In this document: positions 33,085 through 44,253 of the stretch, piece by piece
How the letters are laid out: every line of letters starts with the position of its first letter
How positions within the stretch are numbered: the stretch's first letter is position 1
Assembly (NCBI GenBank): GCA_037447655.1
Contig: JBBHKE010000967.1
Coordinates: forward strand, 541,000-604,999
DNA from: Zygnema cylindricum
Lineage: Eukaryota; Streptophyta; Zygnematophyceae; Zygnematales; Zygnemataceae
Reading direction: 5' to 3'
Length of the DNA: 64,000 bases
Program-made: the position numbers and the translations under genes
Notes under the pieces: generated by a model
The model's input: only the letters and a program-made list of their open reading frames with translations
What the model was told of the DNA's origin: nothing
Databases searched by the model: none

Positions 33085-34135
33085 TTAATCAATCAAGAGA
33101 ACACTTTTTCTCTTACAAAGTGGTAATCTTATATGCATGTGCTTGCTTTTGAAGTGGTGACTCGGGTAAGAAGCAATGGCAATGGCAGCCTCGTTATCAC
33201 ACCAGATCACATGTGGAACGACCTGCATGTATCCGAATTCTTGCAACATGGATTTCACCCATAAAAGTTCTTTGAGGGCCGAGCTCGCTGCCATATATTC
33301 TGACTCCATCGTCGATTGTGCAGTGACCTTCTGAAGTTTGCTGCTCTAACAGCAAGTCTCGTTCCCAATTTGCAGAACGAACCCCGTGGTGGATTTTCAG
33401 CTTGGCATGTCGCCATAGCTCGCATCACTCCATGTTTGCAGCTTCACTTCTCCTCCGCCTAATGTGAGTTTGAGGTCTTTAGTTCTTGCCAAGTATCTTA
33501 AAACTCTTTTTGCTGCATCATGGTTAGATTCCTTCGGATTCTCTAGACTTCTGCTCAGTAACTCAACTGGTGCAACAATATCCGGATCGGTACAGTTCAT
33601 GAAATATATTAAACTTCTCTTTATGTGTCTGTAAGGTTTCAGTGTCATAGGATCATCCTCCCCTGACTCAAAAATTTCATTGACTATAACACCCGGTTCT
33701 GTTTCTTTCCCTTCTAACTTATGCCGAAACTCCATTGGTGTTACACATCTTTTTGCCCCCCGCATTCTATATTCATCTAACATGTTTCCAATAGCCTCCT
33801 TTTGGGTCAGTTTTATTAATTTGTTTTTCCTGTCCCTCTCTACCTGGATACCCAAAATATATTTTGCCTCACCGAGGTCTTTCATCTTGAACCGTGAGTT
33901 TAAAGCAATTTTAATTTTGTTAATTTCAACCATTGATTTGCGAACTAATAGCAACTCATCTACGTACACCGCTATGTATACTATTCCATCCTCTCCTTTT
34001 AAGACATAGACGGAGTGATCAGAACTTATCCTTTCAAATCTTAGGCTAGTTAAGAATTCATCAAGTTTTAGATTCCATTGCCTTGCGGCATGTTTTAGGT
34101 CGTACAAAGATTTTAGCAGTTTGCATACTAAGTGC
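33085..34135 (-). pseudogene. D reverse transcriptase (3' part) and RNase H
   Basis: The frame 34107-33397 encodes LKHAARQWNLKLDEFL, SRFKMKDLGEAKYILGIQVE, and RSLIYFMNCTDPDIVAPVEL. The catalytic box reads YVDE instead of YVDD. RNase H follows at 33309-33085 with MESEYMAASSALKELLWVKS and DNEAAIAIA, after a frame break at about 33310-33400. The end reaches the LTK-type copia C-terminus near 33000. Confidence 0.92.
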
Positions 34136-35142
34136 TATTTTCTTCGTTTTCCATACATTTCAGGCTACTGCATGTAAATGGTTTCTTCTAGTTCTCCATG
34201 CAAGAAGGCCGTCTTTACATATCTATCTGATGTATTTCCATATCCTCTATAGCAGCTAGAGATAACAAAATTCTAACTGTCAGAAATCTTACAACTGGAG
34301 AAAACGTTTCTTCAAAATCAATTCCTTCCTTTTGATTATATCCCTTAGCCAAAGTCTAGCCTTATATCGTTCAATGCTATTATCTAGATATAACTTCACC
34401 TTGAATACCCATTTGCTGCCGATTGCTTTTCAATCCGAAGGAAGGTCCACAAGCTCCCATGTGTGATCCTCCATGATCGACTTCATTTCATCGTTTGCCG
34501 CCTCGATCCATTGATTCTGCTCCGGTGATGAGAAGGCTTTATGGATGGTCAGAAGCTCATCTGAGGCTGCCGAGTAGGCGAAGTGAGAACTTGCTAGCAG
34601 GCGGCTATTGGATCTTCTTCCCTCCGGAAATTCGGAGGCTGAAATCGTTGGATCCCTTGCGCTACAGTTGTTGCGATGGTTGCAATATGTAGGCATTGAC
34701 TGCTGTTGGTCCGTTTCACGTTCGTTCCGCTGGTTGCGATCTATAGGCAGTGGTTGCTGTTTGTCTGCTTCAAAATGAACTCGTTGGGGAACTCGTTTAT
34801 GTTCTGATTGATGTGTTACCACTTGTGGATTTTGTATCGGTTGGACGATATTATGAATGCTATGTAGAATGACGTATTCTTGTACTTTTTGCTGCTTCTG
34901 CTGCTCTATCATTTTAAGTAAGTCTATGGAGTCTTGTTCATCTTTGACGACAATGTTCGTTGCTACAATTTTTTTCTTCCTCTCAATAATAAAGACTCTA
35001 TAACCTTTAGAATGATCGTCATATCCTAACAGTATGTCGACAATCCCTTAGGTTCCATTTTCCATTTATCATTAAATGTATCCAAAATAAAGCATTTACT
35101 TCTAAAGACATTGAAATGACTGACATCCGATTTTCTACCCGT
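34136..35142 (-). pseudogene. D integrase C-terminus and RT N-terminal region
   Basis: The frame 34912-34430 encodes the linker and NQWIEAANDEMKSIMEDHTW ELVDLPSD, the start of the copia RT domain. Between 34430 and 34136 conserved RT blocks can be read only with stops and frame changes. The integrase tail at 35142-34913 is likewise interrupted. Confidence 0.8.
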
Positions 35143-36195
35143 CTAGATCTCGTAAGGAGTGATTTCTACTGATCTTAAACCTATCCTGTTTTTGATATAC
35201 AGTGCACAATTTAATGCTTCAGCCCATAATTTCGGATCAACGTCCTTATCCGCAAGCATGGACCTAGAGCTTTCTGTAAGAGTTCTATTTAGTCTTTCTG
35301 AGACCCTATTTTGTTCTGAAGAGTATTCAACAGTTAGTTTGTGAATTATACCTTCTTCGAGTAAGAAGTATTCAAACTCTTTTGACGTATATTCCCCGCC
35401 ATTGTCGGATCTGATCTCTAGAATTGGCAAACCGTGTAGTTTCTCCGCCGACGTTTTGTAGTGTTGAAATTGAGTGAAGACTTCACTCTTAGCCTTTATG
35501 AAATAGACTTTAGTAAAGCTCGAAAAATCATCTGTAAATGTAACCATATATTTCATCCCTCCGGCAGATGGTACGTTTGCAGGACCGAAGATGTCAGAAT
35601 CAAAGAGTTGCAAAAGTTTAGTAGATTTATGTTCAGACTCTTGAGGAAACGGTAATCTGTGTGTTTTTCCTAATGCACAACCATCACACGTTTTAGGTGA
35701 CTGATTTGACAGAGTGATTACTTCTATTTTGCTAGCATTGACCATCTTTTTCATACTGTCATAGTTCACATGGCCTAATCTTTTATGCCATAACTCATCT
35801 GAGGATAATGCACCGGAATACAAAACATCATTTTCTTTATTATCCGGCATATCCATTCGAGACATTTTGTTGGCATCTCTAGTTCCTGTAATTGCAATTT
35901 TTCCATTTTTGCTAACAACCTGCTTGCTATGTTTCAGATTGACCTCAAATACTTTACTTTCTACCAAAGAAGTTGAAAACAATTTTTTTTTAAAATCTGG
36001 TACAAAGAGAACATTATGAAGAGTTCTCTCAACTGCCTTGCCTTCTACATCAACTAGCAATGAGACATCACCCACAGCCCGTGTTTGCACACTCATTCCA
36101 CATTCGTAGTAGATATTTTTCTCCAGTGTTGATTTCAGATTTATGAAAACTGCCTTGTTCTAGCACATGTTGGCTCCTGTGTCCATTATCCATCC
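35143..36195 (-). pseudogene. D protease and integrase
   Basis: A DTGAN protease active site is readable at about 36165-36195. The 317-codon frame 36096-35143 has the zinc domain LWHKRLGHVNYDSM ... CDGC and the full integrase triad: FDSDIFGP, RSDNGGEYTS, and RVSERLNRTL. The frame ends where Trp of TPYEIW became a stop. This is the best preserved integrase in the window. Confidence 0.93.
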
Positions 36196-37201
36196 ATTGT
36201 TTTTCGTTCCTTCCATTGCTGCCGCCATAGCAAATAAATCATTATCCTCTTTGTCAAAGAGTGAAAGACACTCGTGCTGGTGAGATGAAGACGCCGAGAA
36301 GAGTGCATTTCCTCGTTGTGATGTTCCCGTGAAGCCTTAATGAAATTGGCTCTGCTGCCATCCAAGCCTATACCTACCTGTTTCATTAGCTTTCTTAAGC
36401 TTAGGACAGAATTTATATCCATGACCTTTTTTATTACAATAAAAACAAGCATTGAAATATTGTTTATTTCCTCTTTGATTTAACTGTCTAAACTGATTTT
36501 GATTGTGATTAGATTGATTTCTCTGCTGATTAAACTAAGCTTTTTCTGTCAAATTATGTGTTAAATGCCTCTACATGTTTTTCACCCTTAAGAATTTTTG
36601 AATATGCTTCCTCTTCAAATATCAGATTAATAGCTAACTGTATAGTCTAGCTAGCTTTATTTTTCTGTTTCACCCTTTCGGAAGCTGTTGTCATTGTAGT
36701 AGGAAGACCTCTCATTAGCAAAGCAGTCTGCTGAAACTGTGAAAAAGATCCACTTGCACAATCATAAGAATCTATTAGTATTCGAAATTTGTTAGAATAT
36801 TGTGCCATTGTGCCACTCGTGTATTTGTAGTCCCAAATTTGTCCAGCAAGAAATAGTTCTTCCTGAACATTAGCCTTTTCAAAATCACTCTTGAGAGATT
36901 TCCAGATATCGATTGCCTTTTTCATTCTTATCCGTGACATAGCCAATTCTTTTGAGATACAAAATTTTAAAATTGACCGCGCTTGCGAATTTTTCTTTGA
37001 CCAAGACGGATCTGTTTCTGCCAGTGAACCATCCAAAATATCCAAAAGGTTAACATTTTCGAAGTGTGTCTCTACCATATCTGCCCAATATGCGTACTTT
37101 TCCCTCGAGAAGATAGGAATTCTTGATGACAGACCCATAACCTGTTGTTCTACGACCACTGAAACAGGTGAAGTATCACCAGTAGTAATGGAAGTAGACA
37201 C
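36186..37201 (-). pseudogene. D gag
   Basis: The start codon at 37201 lies 59 bases inside the LTR. The product reads through the primer site (VEQQVMGLSSRIPIFSREKY) into AMSRIRMKKAIDIWKSLKSD and LLMRGLPTT, a canonical copia gag. The 3' part (36452-36186) is in another frame and carries a damaged zinc-knuckle region. Confidence 0.9.
37134..37142 (-). promoter_or_regulatory. D primer-binding site, half-tRNA type
   Basis: Minus-strand GGTTATGGG follows ACAACA at the LTR end, then diverges (TCTGTCATC). Nine bases match the initiator tRNA-Met anticodon loop complement. Confidence 0.7.
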
Positions 37202-38053
37202 AATTTACCACAGAAGCTTACTAAGAATCCTATCAAAGAACTACCTTTTATAGCCCAATAAGGTTGACACAATGTCAAAACTGCTTCAAACTATACCTTG
37301 GTATAGTGTATCACAAAGTCTGAGAACTCCCAAAGTTTCAGCAAAATTGATCTAACATACACCAAGATAGGCAACTCACAAGTTTTCCAAAAAAAGTCTG
37401 CAGATTACACAGTCTGGAAGTCCGGATACATAAAATGTTCTACGTCCTAAGTCTTATACTCTTCACTCACTTGTCCTACTACATAGTGATGTACCGCTGA
37501 TACAAATGTTCTAAAAAGATACGTCCAAAAGTGCTAAACTGCCACTAAGGTCTAATTGCTCCTACTCACGCTAAAACTATTTTATCGCTGTACACTTAAT
37601 ATGACTAAGAATCCTAAACAGGTGATTTGATCAAATACTTGTCCCCTGGCTTAGTGAATCTCGTCTGTTGAATTGATTCATATCAACCGCAGCAGCGCAG
37701 CCGAATTCCTGATTACATTCAAATATTTGCACCTTCGTAGCAGTTGCGTTGTCACATACAAAGGTTAGCCGCAACTGCGTCTGTCTTGTTGCGTAGCAAC
37801 TGCGTTGTCATGTACCAGCATATCCGCAGTTGCGTTTATCATGTTGCGTCGCAGGCTGACTTCGTCCATATAGACAATATCAAAAATAGCCGCAGCGGCG
37901 CTTGTTCCATCTGCATCGCAGCTGCGTTGTTCCAATGCTCGTGTCGGTATCATTCAAACTTGCACTGTGTTTCAATTGACGACGCGTGTCCCTATAGATA
38001 TATTTTCCGTCGTCCTATAAATTTGCTGAGACTTAAATCTTTAAAAAACAACA
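37143..38053 (-). mobile_element. D 5' LTR (911 bp)
   Basis: Same ends as the 3' LTR. GCAACTGCGTTGTC-type repeats occupy about 37735-37940. The gag start codon is inside it at 37201. Confidence 0.93.
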
Positions 38054-38745
38054 ATGCACACTATGTTATTGTTTTTAAGTTGATGATTTGGCATAAACGA
38101 TTGGGGCATGTGCATTTTGATAGGTTGAGGGAAATGAAAAAGCTTGGGGTAGTAGAAGGCATTCAGTTTGGGGGTAATGAAATGATGGATAATTATAGTG
38201 GCTGTTCTCAAGGTAAGGCTCACAGACTTCCTTTTCCTAAAGCCGCCACATATAGAGGTGAGAAAGTACTAGATCTGGTCCACACAGATATCTGGGGACC
38301 TGCAAAAGTACCTTCGGTTGGAGGAAAAAGTTTATGTTGACAATAACTAATGACTGGTCTAGATGCTCTAGAGTGTACTTCCTTAAAACAAAGTTTGACA
38401 CATCATCTTACTCAAAAGAATATAAAGCCTGGAGTGTAAAGTTGCATGGAACCCCCATTAAGAGAATAAAGAGGGATAATGGGGGGAAATATACCTCTAA
38501 CCAGTTTGAGGAATACTTGAGAGATGAGGGAGCTCAGCACCAGATAATCGTACCATTTAACCCGGAACAAAAATAAGGTAGCTGAGAGGTTGAACCGAAC
38601 ACTAGGAGATAGTGCATGCAGTATGTTAGGCGAGAAGAAAATAGGAAAGAGATTTTGGGCAGAGGCCATGAACTATGCCAACTATATTAAGAAAAGAGTC
38701 CTTTCCTCAGCAGGAAAGGGAGGCACTCCATTATGAAAGGAGGGT
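38054..38745 (+). pseudogene. A2 integrase, after the D insertion
   Basis: Continues the frame cut at 31905: WHKRLGHVHFDRLREM, a damaged CC pair (YSGCSQG), VHTDIWGPAKVP, then after a frameshift at about 38335 RIKRDNGGKYTSNQFEEY. A stop follows NPEQK, and similarity ends at about 38745. Confidence 0.88.
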
Positions 38746-39911
38746 GGGCTCAAAATTTAGATTTTAATATTTGGTTTTAAATTTTGAATCTCACCTTTTT
38801 AAAAATATAAAAAAAGAAGCGGGAATCTTTAAAAGTTGCCGCATAAATTTTTTACGAAAGAGCCATGCCGAAAATTTCAACGAATGAGGGTGCGTCTCTG
38901 TGTGCTTAAGTAAGGGTTTTTTTCTGTCGTTTTCCTGCAAAACTTAGAGCCGTACCGCGTAAGTTTCAACCGTACAATAAAATAGAAAAAAAGAGAAGTA
39001 CATTTTGCGTCATCATCGAATTTAAAATGTATTACATCTTGTCGTCTTGTGTTCTTCGACCCACTTCGACGACAAAAAACGTTATCTATAACCTTATCTT
39101 TAAAACACAAGGCCGATGTGTTATAAAACAAGGGATTTTCTATAAACAAATAGGAACACGTATTCGCACGTGTAATGTTTTGTTCAAAAAGTTCAAACGA
39201 TTTCAAGCGACGTGGAAGTGTACAGGATTCGTAATGTTTTGTCCGTTTTTGTTCAATACGACAAAGAGAAGTACACAGTTTGTTTTCTTTTGTCCGTTTC
39301 CATCCGGTACGGATTTTTTTTTTGCATGGGTCTCTAAGGTTCAGATGCCATTTCACGTCGAGCCGACAATAGACGCAAAGTCAAAACACATCTTCTTCAA
39401 CCGTGAAACGGCACAGGCTGGAGGGCGGTATGTCTACAATGTCACGAAAAAATCACGCGACGTCACAAGCAGTTACGAAAAATGACGTGGGTCATCACAG
39501 ATTGTAGACGTTGACAACCGTCACGGGCATTGTCGACGTATACAATAGTCACGTCCTTAAGTGACAATTTCGTTTGGTACACATAGGGACACCATAAATC
39601 CGGGTCCGACGGATCTGCGCTAAAAAACAAAAAAAAATCTCTAAGTTTGAAGTACATAGAGACGCACCCTGAGCCATGAAAAACGATGCAGCTTATTAAA
39701 TGCACAGAATTTGATAACAAGCGAGACCAAAAGGACAGACGGTGTTGTATTATCGTTGTTTTGCAACCGTGACATTTTTGCGGTTACTTAATTAGCCACG
39801 TGTAATGTGGTCATCCAATAATATATCGCGTTACATCGATTCATCAAGATTATTGTAAATTGCGACAAAATTAGGATCAATTTTTACTGTAATAAGTGTG
39901 CCTTCTGTAAC
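38746..39911. other. Intergenic, no feature recognised
   Basis: Open frames of about 150 codons overlap on opposite strands (39027-39485 plus, 38877-39356 minus). Neither shows a motif or family resemblance. No paired transposon ends found. Confidence 0.4.
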
Positions 39912-39914
39912 TTA

Positions 39915-41797
39915 GGGTGACCTTCTATCAGGCGTTCCCAGTAATCGTACGAACACGTTTACTGGCAGTAATATTTGAAACACCCTTCCATCAGGGTCGT
40001 GCTAGTGAATGAGGTGTTAGATTGCGATTGGTACCACGTATGACCTGTTGAGCCGCCCAGGAATAATCATCTTTTCCAAAACGACAAAATCGCAACTGCG
40101 TATGTGTACGGGCAGACTCCGATTAAAATATCTAGCAGCTGTTGTCCATAGCCATTTCTAGACATGGATTCACCCTAGGAAGCACCACAGACTACCCTAA
40201 AAACAACGTACTTTGGATACACACAGAATTTAACAGAATTAACAAAACAAGCTGAAACTATATTTACAGATATTATCTAGGACATAAAATGACCCCACAA
40301 AGTTTCAGACAAAAATAATAAATAGATTGATCACATCATCTAGTCAAAGTTGCAGAAAAACAGTCTGCCAGAACTTTGATCAGACAGACTAACTTCACAA
40401 TGAGGTAAAACACAGACCAGGCACACAATAAACCTGAAAATTTGTGAAAATATTAAAAATATAAATAGGAACACACATGCAAAATTTCAGATAATTCCGC
40501 TTGCATATCTGAGAGTAATTCTTAGATAAAATTACCAAAAATAACCATGAACAGTTTTTGGTCCAAAAGGTTCCTATGTTCTGAAATGACTAAGTCCTAC
40601 AAATATATATATACAAGAGCTTACTGCTGAATGTACGGAGGCGTAAAACCCGTACGCTATCTACCAACTACCTCAATTAATGTAGATATACCCGAATACT
40701 TCAAATTAAGTAAACGTACACTAATAATTAATTCACAAAAGGACAAAACAATGTTGAACCGAATATTTACACCGACAACAAAATTGTATGTTGAGTCATT
40801 GCGTGTAACTCAACAAGACTCCACGAATCTCGTCAAATAATCGGGGCCGTCCAAAAATATATATCGTGTGATTGACGTAATTTCGCTTTCCCACTAATTG
40901 AAAAATAACGACGACCTTTTTCCGCCGTCCGTAGCTCTTATCCGGCACCCTTGATGTCGCGCCACGTGGTCACAAAATCCAAACGAAATCCACGCGAGTC
41001 GTCAAATATCCCACGACATCGAGAAGCGAATTCACGTCCACTTGCCAATATAATAATAGTACAACCAAAATCATTTACGGTAATAATCTTCGCACGAAAC
41101 GTCGCGTGCGCACAAAATGTGGCGTACGCACGAAACTAACATTTCAAAAACAACACTTGCATGTCCTCATTTGCAGGTAGAAAGGGCATCCGATCTTTGG
41201 ATGGCTCTCATAGAGATGTACCGAAGTGGTACGATTCAGCAACAACAGTTGGCTGATCAGAAAGTTAAGGAGTATGTATACAAAGGGGGAAATATGTTGG
41301 ATTTTTGCAATGAGCTTGCTACACTCTTCATGGAGCTAGAGAGTGCGGGAAAAGATTTTAGTGAAAAAGAAAAGGTTAACTGTTTACTGATGAAGTTACC
41401 TGATGAGTTCGAGAACATAGTCAACCGTGTGCAGGACTTGCCGGACTCAAGGTGGATATGGAACTCAGTGGTAGGGATGATTCTCGTTCGAGAGAATACA
41501 ATTGAGATCCGAAGGGGAGGAAAGAGTGGCCAAGCCTTGGCAACAGCGACTGATTGGAGGAACAAGGATTCCCGAAAACCGGTCGGAAACTATGGGGGTA
41601 GGGAGCAGAAAAAACAGGTTGACGAGTCGAAAATTGAAAATCGGACGGTGGTATTTTTCTCCAAGAAGTTTGGAGAATCTCAACGAATTTTTTGTAAACA
41701 TCTTTTGTAAAAAAAAAAAAAAAAACAGTACGGCCTAGTACGGAAAGGTACTTTCTCCAGTTAACAACCCCACTTTTCGCCTGATGGAAGGTCACCC
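39915..41797. mobile_element. E3: Tourist-like element with a 1.5-kb foreign interior
   Basis: Ends GGGTGACCTTCTATCAGGCG and CGCCTGATGGAAGGTCACCC, TTA on both sides (39912-39914, 41798-41800). The two arms (to about 40140 and from about 41630) match E4, which is continuous at that point. The interior holds AT-rich sequence and a gag fragment. Confidence 0.75.
41117..41640 (+). pseudogene. Open copia gag fragment inside E3
   Basis: The segment encodes RASDLWMALIEMYRSGTIQQ, KEYVYKGGNMLDFCNELATL, MKLPDEFENIVNRV and ENTIEIRRGGKSGQAL, the UBN2 core of a B1-like gag (about 70 residues of clear similarity at the centre). It has no zinc knuckle or pol. The frame stays open for 197 codons and runs into the right arm of E3. 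No LTR flanks it. Confidence 0.8.
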
Positions 41798-41839
41798 TTA
41801 CTCAATATATCGCAACTTTATTAGAGTTAAGAAACCTTA

Positions 41840-42313
41840 CTAAAGGAAATTGACTCTAATATAACCACCAAAGTGCGACGGTATTAGAGTTCAAAAGTAC
41901 CTTTTTCGTACGAAAATCAAGCAACGTAACGGGAAATGTCGTTTGCATTCGAACTACAAGCGTAATTCATCCGTATTCATCCGTTCATAAATGCTGATTT
42001 TGAATTATGTAACTGCGCATAATTTACATGTAAACTTCGATGTTGGTCTCGACGTAACTGACATTCAGCGCGACAATAGTACTAACGTCAGAATTTACGG
42101 ACTGACAGTTTTTGTACTTCTACATAATTTAGTATTCATAGTTACAGCGCGGATAATTATCGCCGACATAACCCAATATAGAGTACTTAAATAAATTAGA
42201 GTAAAATTCCTTTTTAAAAAGTTCTATCACATAAACTAGAGTAAATTACTCTAATTATTTTTTTTACTTTTTTTACTCTAATTTTTTCATTACTCTAATT
42301 ACGATTCGCGGTG
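41840..42313. mobile_element. M-family right-half fragment
   Basis: Ends CTAATTACGATTCGCGGTG followed by TA (42314-42315). The stretch with TAATTATCGCCGACATAACC matches M5 at about 16790-16850. The left end was not found, so 41840 is approximate. Confidence 0.6.
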
Positions 42314-42508
42314 TAGTACGATACGAACTTGTTTAGCGCTTTCACTTCCAAGTTCGAACCGAAAATTAAATACGATGTAAAACAGTAAAATTCTAGGATA
42401 CGATTTCAAACATAGGCATGCATCACAAGGAGCTCGGAATGCGCATCTGTGGATGGCGCCGAGGCTATGATGAATGTCCTCGAGACGCCTAGAGAGTAAA
42501 CACTCGCC

Positions 42509-44253
42509 ATGGTTTTGCATCTTTCTCCTCTGTGTTCCGTCTCTCGTCCTTCCGTTCCTTCTCTCCATTTGCACACACCTGCGACAGAGCTGCCTTATTC
42601 TTTACGATTGTATCAATACCCTTCCCATGTCATTGTTCATTCCCGCACGGAGAGAAGTAGTAACACTAAATCCACCTATCCAATATGCACTAACAGCTAT
42701 CTTGCAGGTCAAGCAAGCCTCAAACCCGTATTATTGAAGCACGCTTCACCCTTCATTTATGGGCTCAGAAAAAGTAGAGGAGATCAAAAACATTATCACT
42801 TTGCTCATGAGTGCCGTGCGTCGACGGGAGCGGCAGATGGAGACGTAGCAACAAATGCTGGCGTCACAGCCCCTGTCACAGTATGGGTGCAATCCAGCCA
42901 AGCCACGGTCATGGAGGATGGCGATTCTGGTAGCATTTCCGCCCCGTCATTGGTCCAAAACCAAAGTTTTGAAGTCCAAGAATCTTCAAAGCTTCCACCA
43001 TGGAAAAACACAATTCTGCGTTTTCTTAGCAGCCAGAATGGCGTTGGAGGAGGGGAGGGAAAGGAGAAAGGAATGGATGTCATTTCTAGGTTTCCTGCAT
43101 TGCTCAAAGGTGATTCGGGAGGTTCCGCAACGCTGTATTTGGACAAAGCAGGAACTGCCGAACTGGATGCTGCTGTGAAGTCTATGGTGGCAAATAATAT
43201 ATTGGAGGAACCTGCGAAAGAGAGTGTGGCTTTAGGACAGGGTACTTGGGAAGTATTCCATGCTCCACACTTAACCAGGTGAGACAGGAAATACCGGGAC
43301 TGTTCTGATTGTGGAATGCTCTCACTGTTGTATTTGTATCCAGATCAAAATAAGATTGTAATTAGAAGTTTTTTCTTTTCATTTGTGGAAGTTAATGGAC
43401 ATTTCTCATAAACAAAAGGAAACGCCTGAGAAATGTGTGTGTGTGTGTTATTTCTCTGTATGTGTCTTTGTCCAGACGTTCAAAAGTTCAGTAGATAATA
43501 TCAATTGTGCTTAAGCAGTTAAAATGCTGTGGAAGGAATCCAAGTCATCAGAAGAGCTTGCTATCATTTTTTCCGTTGCCAAATTCTTCCGTTTGTCAGA
43601 TTATCGGGGCCCTTGGGAGTACGATTCGATCCTATTCGCTACACACTCAAAGGCACAAAGATTTCGAGCAATGTACGGTACAATGTACCGTTTGTTGGTC
43701 AGGGTTGGCTGAGTGCAGCCGGAGACATTGTCCTTGAGGGAGACAAAAATGTGAAGATTCTTTTTAACGAGTTTTGGTGGGATATCGGTGCTGTCAATCT
43801 GAGAGATGACTCTAAAGGCGAGGTGAGAAGTCTGGCGACTGTACATGTTGTCAGTATGGAGATTGATAAGGGATTTTAGCTTTTGAATTCTTTAAACATC
43901 ACTGTTGGCAAAATTTTGATCTCTTTAACATGTTCGTGCGTATAATCATTCTGTAACAGGTTTTATCTCCTTGGTTGTCTTCAACGTTGTTCAAGCTTTT
44001 TTAATTCACTGAAGCTATCCCTGGTACTAACTTTTCGGTTACCCAATCCTCAATCATATCTTATAGTCACCTAATTTCCAGTGGGTATACTTGCATGCAG
44101 AATTCTTTCCTTGGTGGACTCATCAACACTATGGGCCGTGCTCTCTTCTTTCCCCAGTTCTCAGTATTCCCTGTTCTCTACTTGGACCCAGATTTTGTCG
44201 TCTTTCAATTCACACCACTTCAATCCGACATCGCGGCACGACGAGTGCTCTAG
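42509..44253 (+). CDS. Plastid-lipid-associated protein / fibrillin (PAP domain), three exons
   Basis: Predicted 381-aa plastid protein of the fibrillin (PAP) family, lipid-binding proteins of plastoglobules and thylakoids. Exons are 42509-43278, 43600-43822 and 44101-44253, all with GT-AG introns and a continuous frame. Residues 1 to about 70 are rich in Ser, Thr, Pro and Leu and poor in acidic residues, as in a chloroplast transit peptide. The PAP domain spans about 206-375: an ELDAAVKSMVANN helix, GTWEVFHAPHLTRLSG, RYTLKG, FNEFWWDIG, and the C-terminal block LFFPQFSVFPVLYLD with F-QF-PL. The start at 42509 (GCCATGG context) is the first ATG of the open frame. I cannot assign the subgroup. 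Upstream is an M MITE end, about 195 bp from the start. Confidence 0.88.

Larger units (their letters stand above)
31906..38053 (-). mobile_element. Copia element D, complete (6,148 bp), inserted into A2
   Basis: Two LTRs of 911 bp each (31906-32816 and 37143-38053) and a perfect duplication ATGCA (31901-31905, 38054-38058). It is a different family from A and B. About 17 differences in the first 150 aligned LTR bases indicate an old insertion. Gag, protease, integrase, RT and RNase H are all present in copia order, with stops between the segments. Confidence 0.95.
29664..38745 (+). mobile_element. Copia element A2, truncated at both ends and carrying two insertions
   Basis: It is closely related to A1. 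The 5' LTR survives only as U5 (about 29664-29734 and 30366-30418), split by solo LTR C. Gag and protease run to 31905, element D occupies 31906-38053, and integrase resumes at 38054 and fades at about 38745. RT, RNase H and 3' LTR are absent. Confidence 0.85.

Noticed and set aside
38877-39485. Overlapping open frames of about 150 codons on both strands
   Set aside because: Neither has a recognisable domain, and overlapping open frames on opposite strands in AT-rich DNA suggest low stop density, not two genes.
40140-41116. LTR starting TGTTGTCC in the interior of E3
   Set aside because: There is a TGTTG start, but no half-tRNA primer site, polypurine tract or second copy was found.
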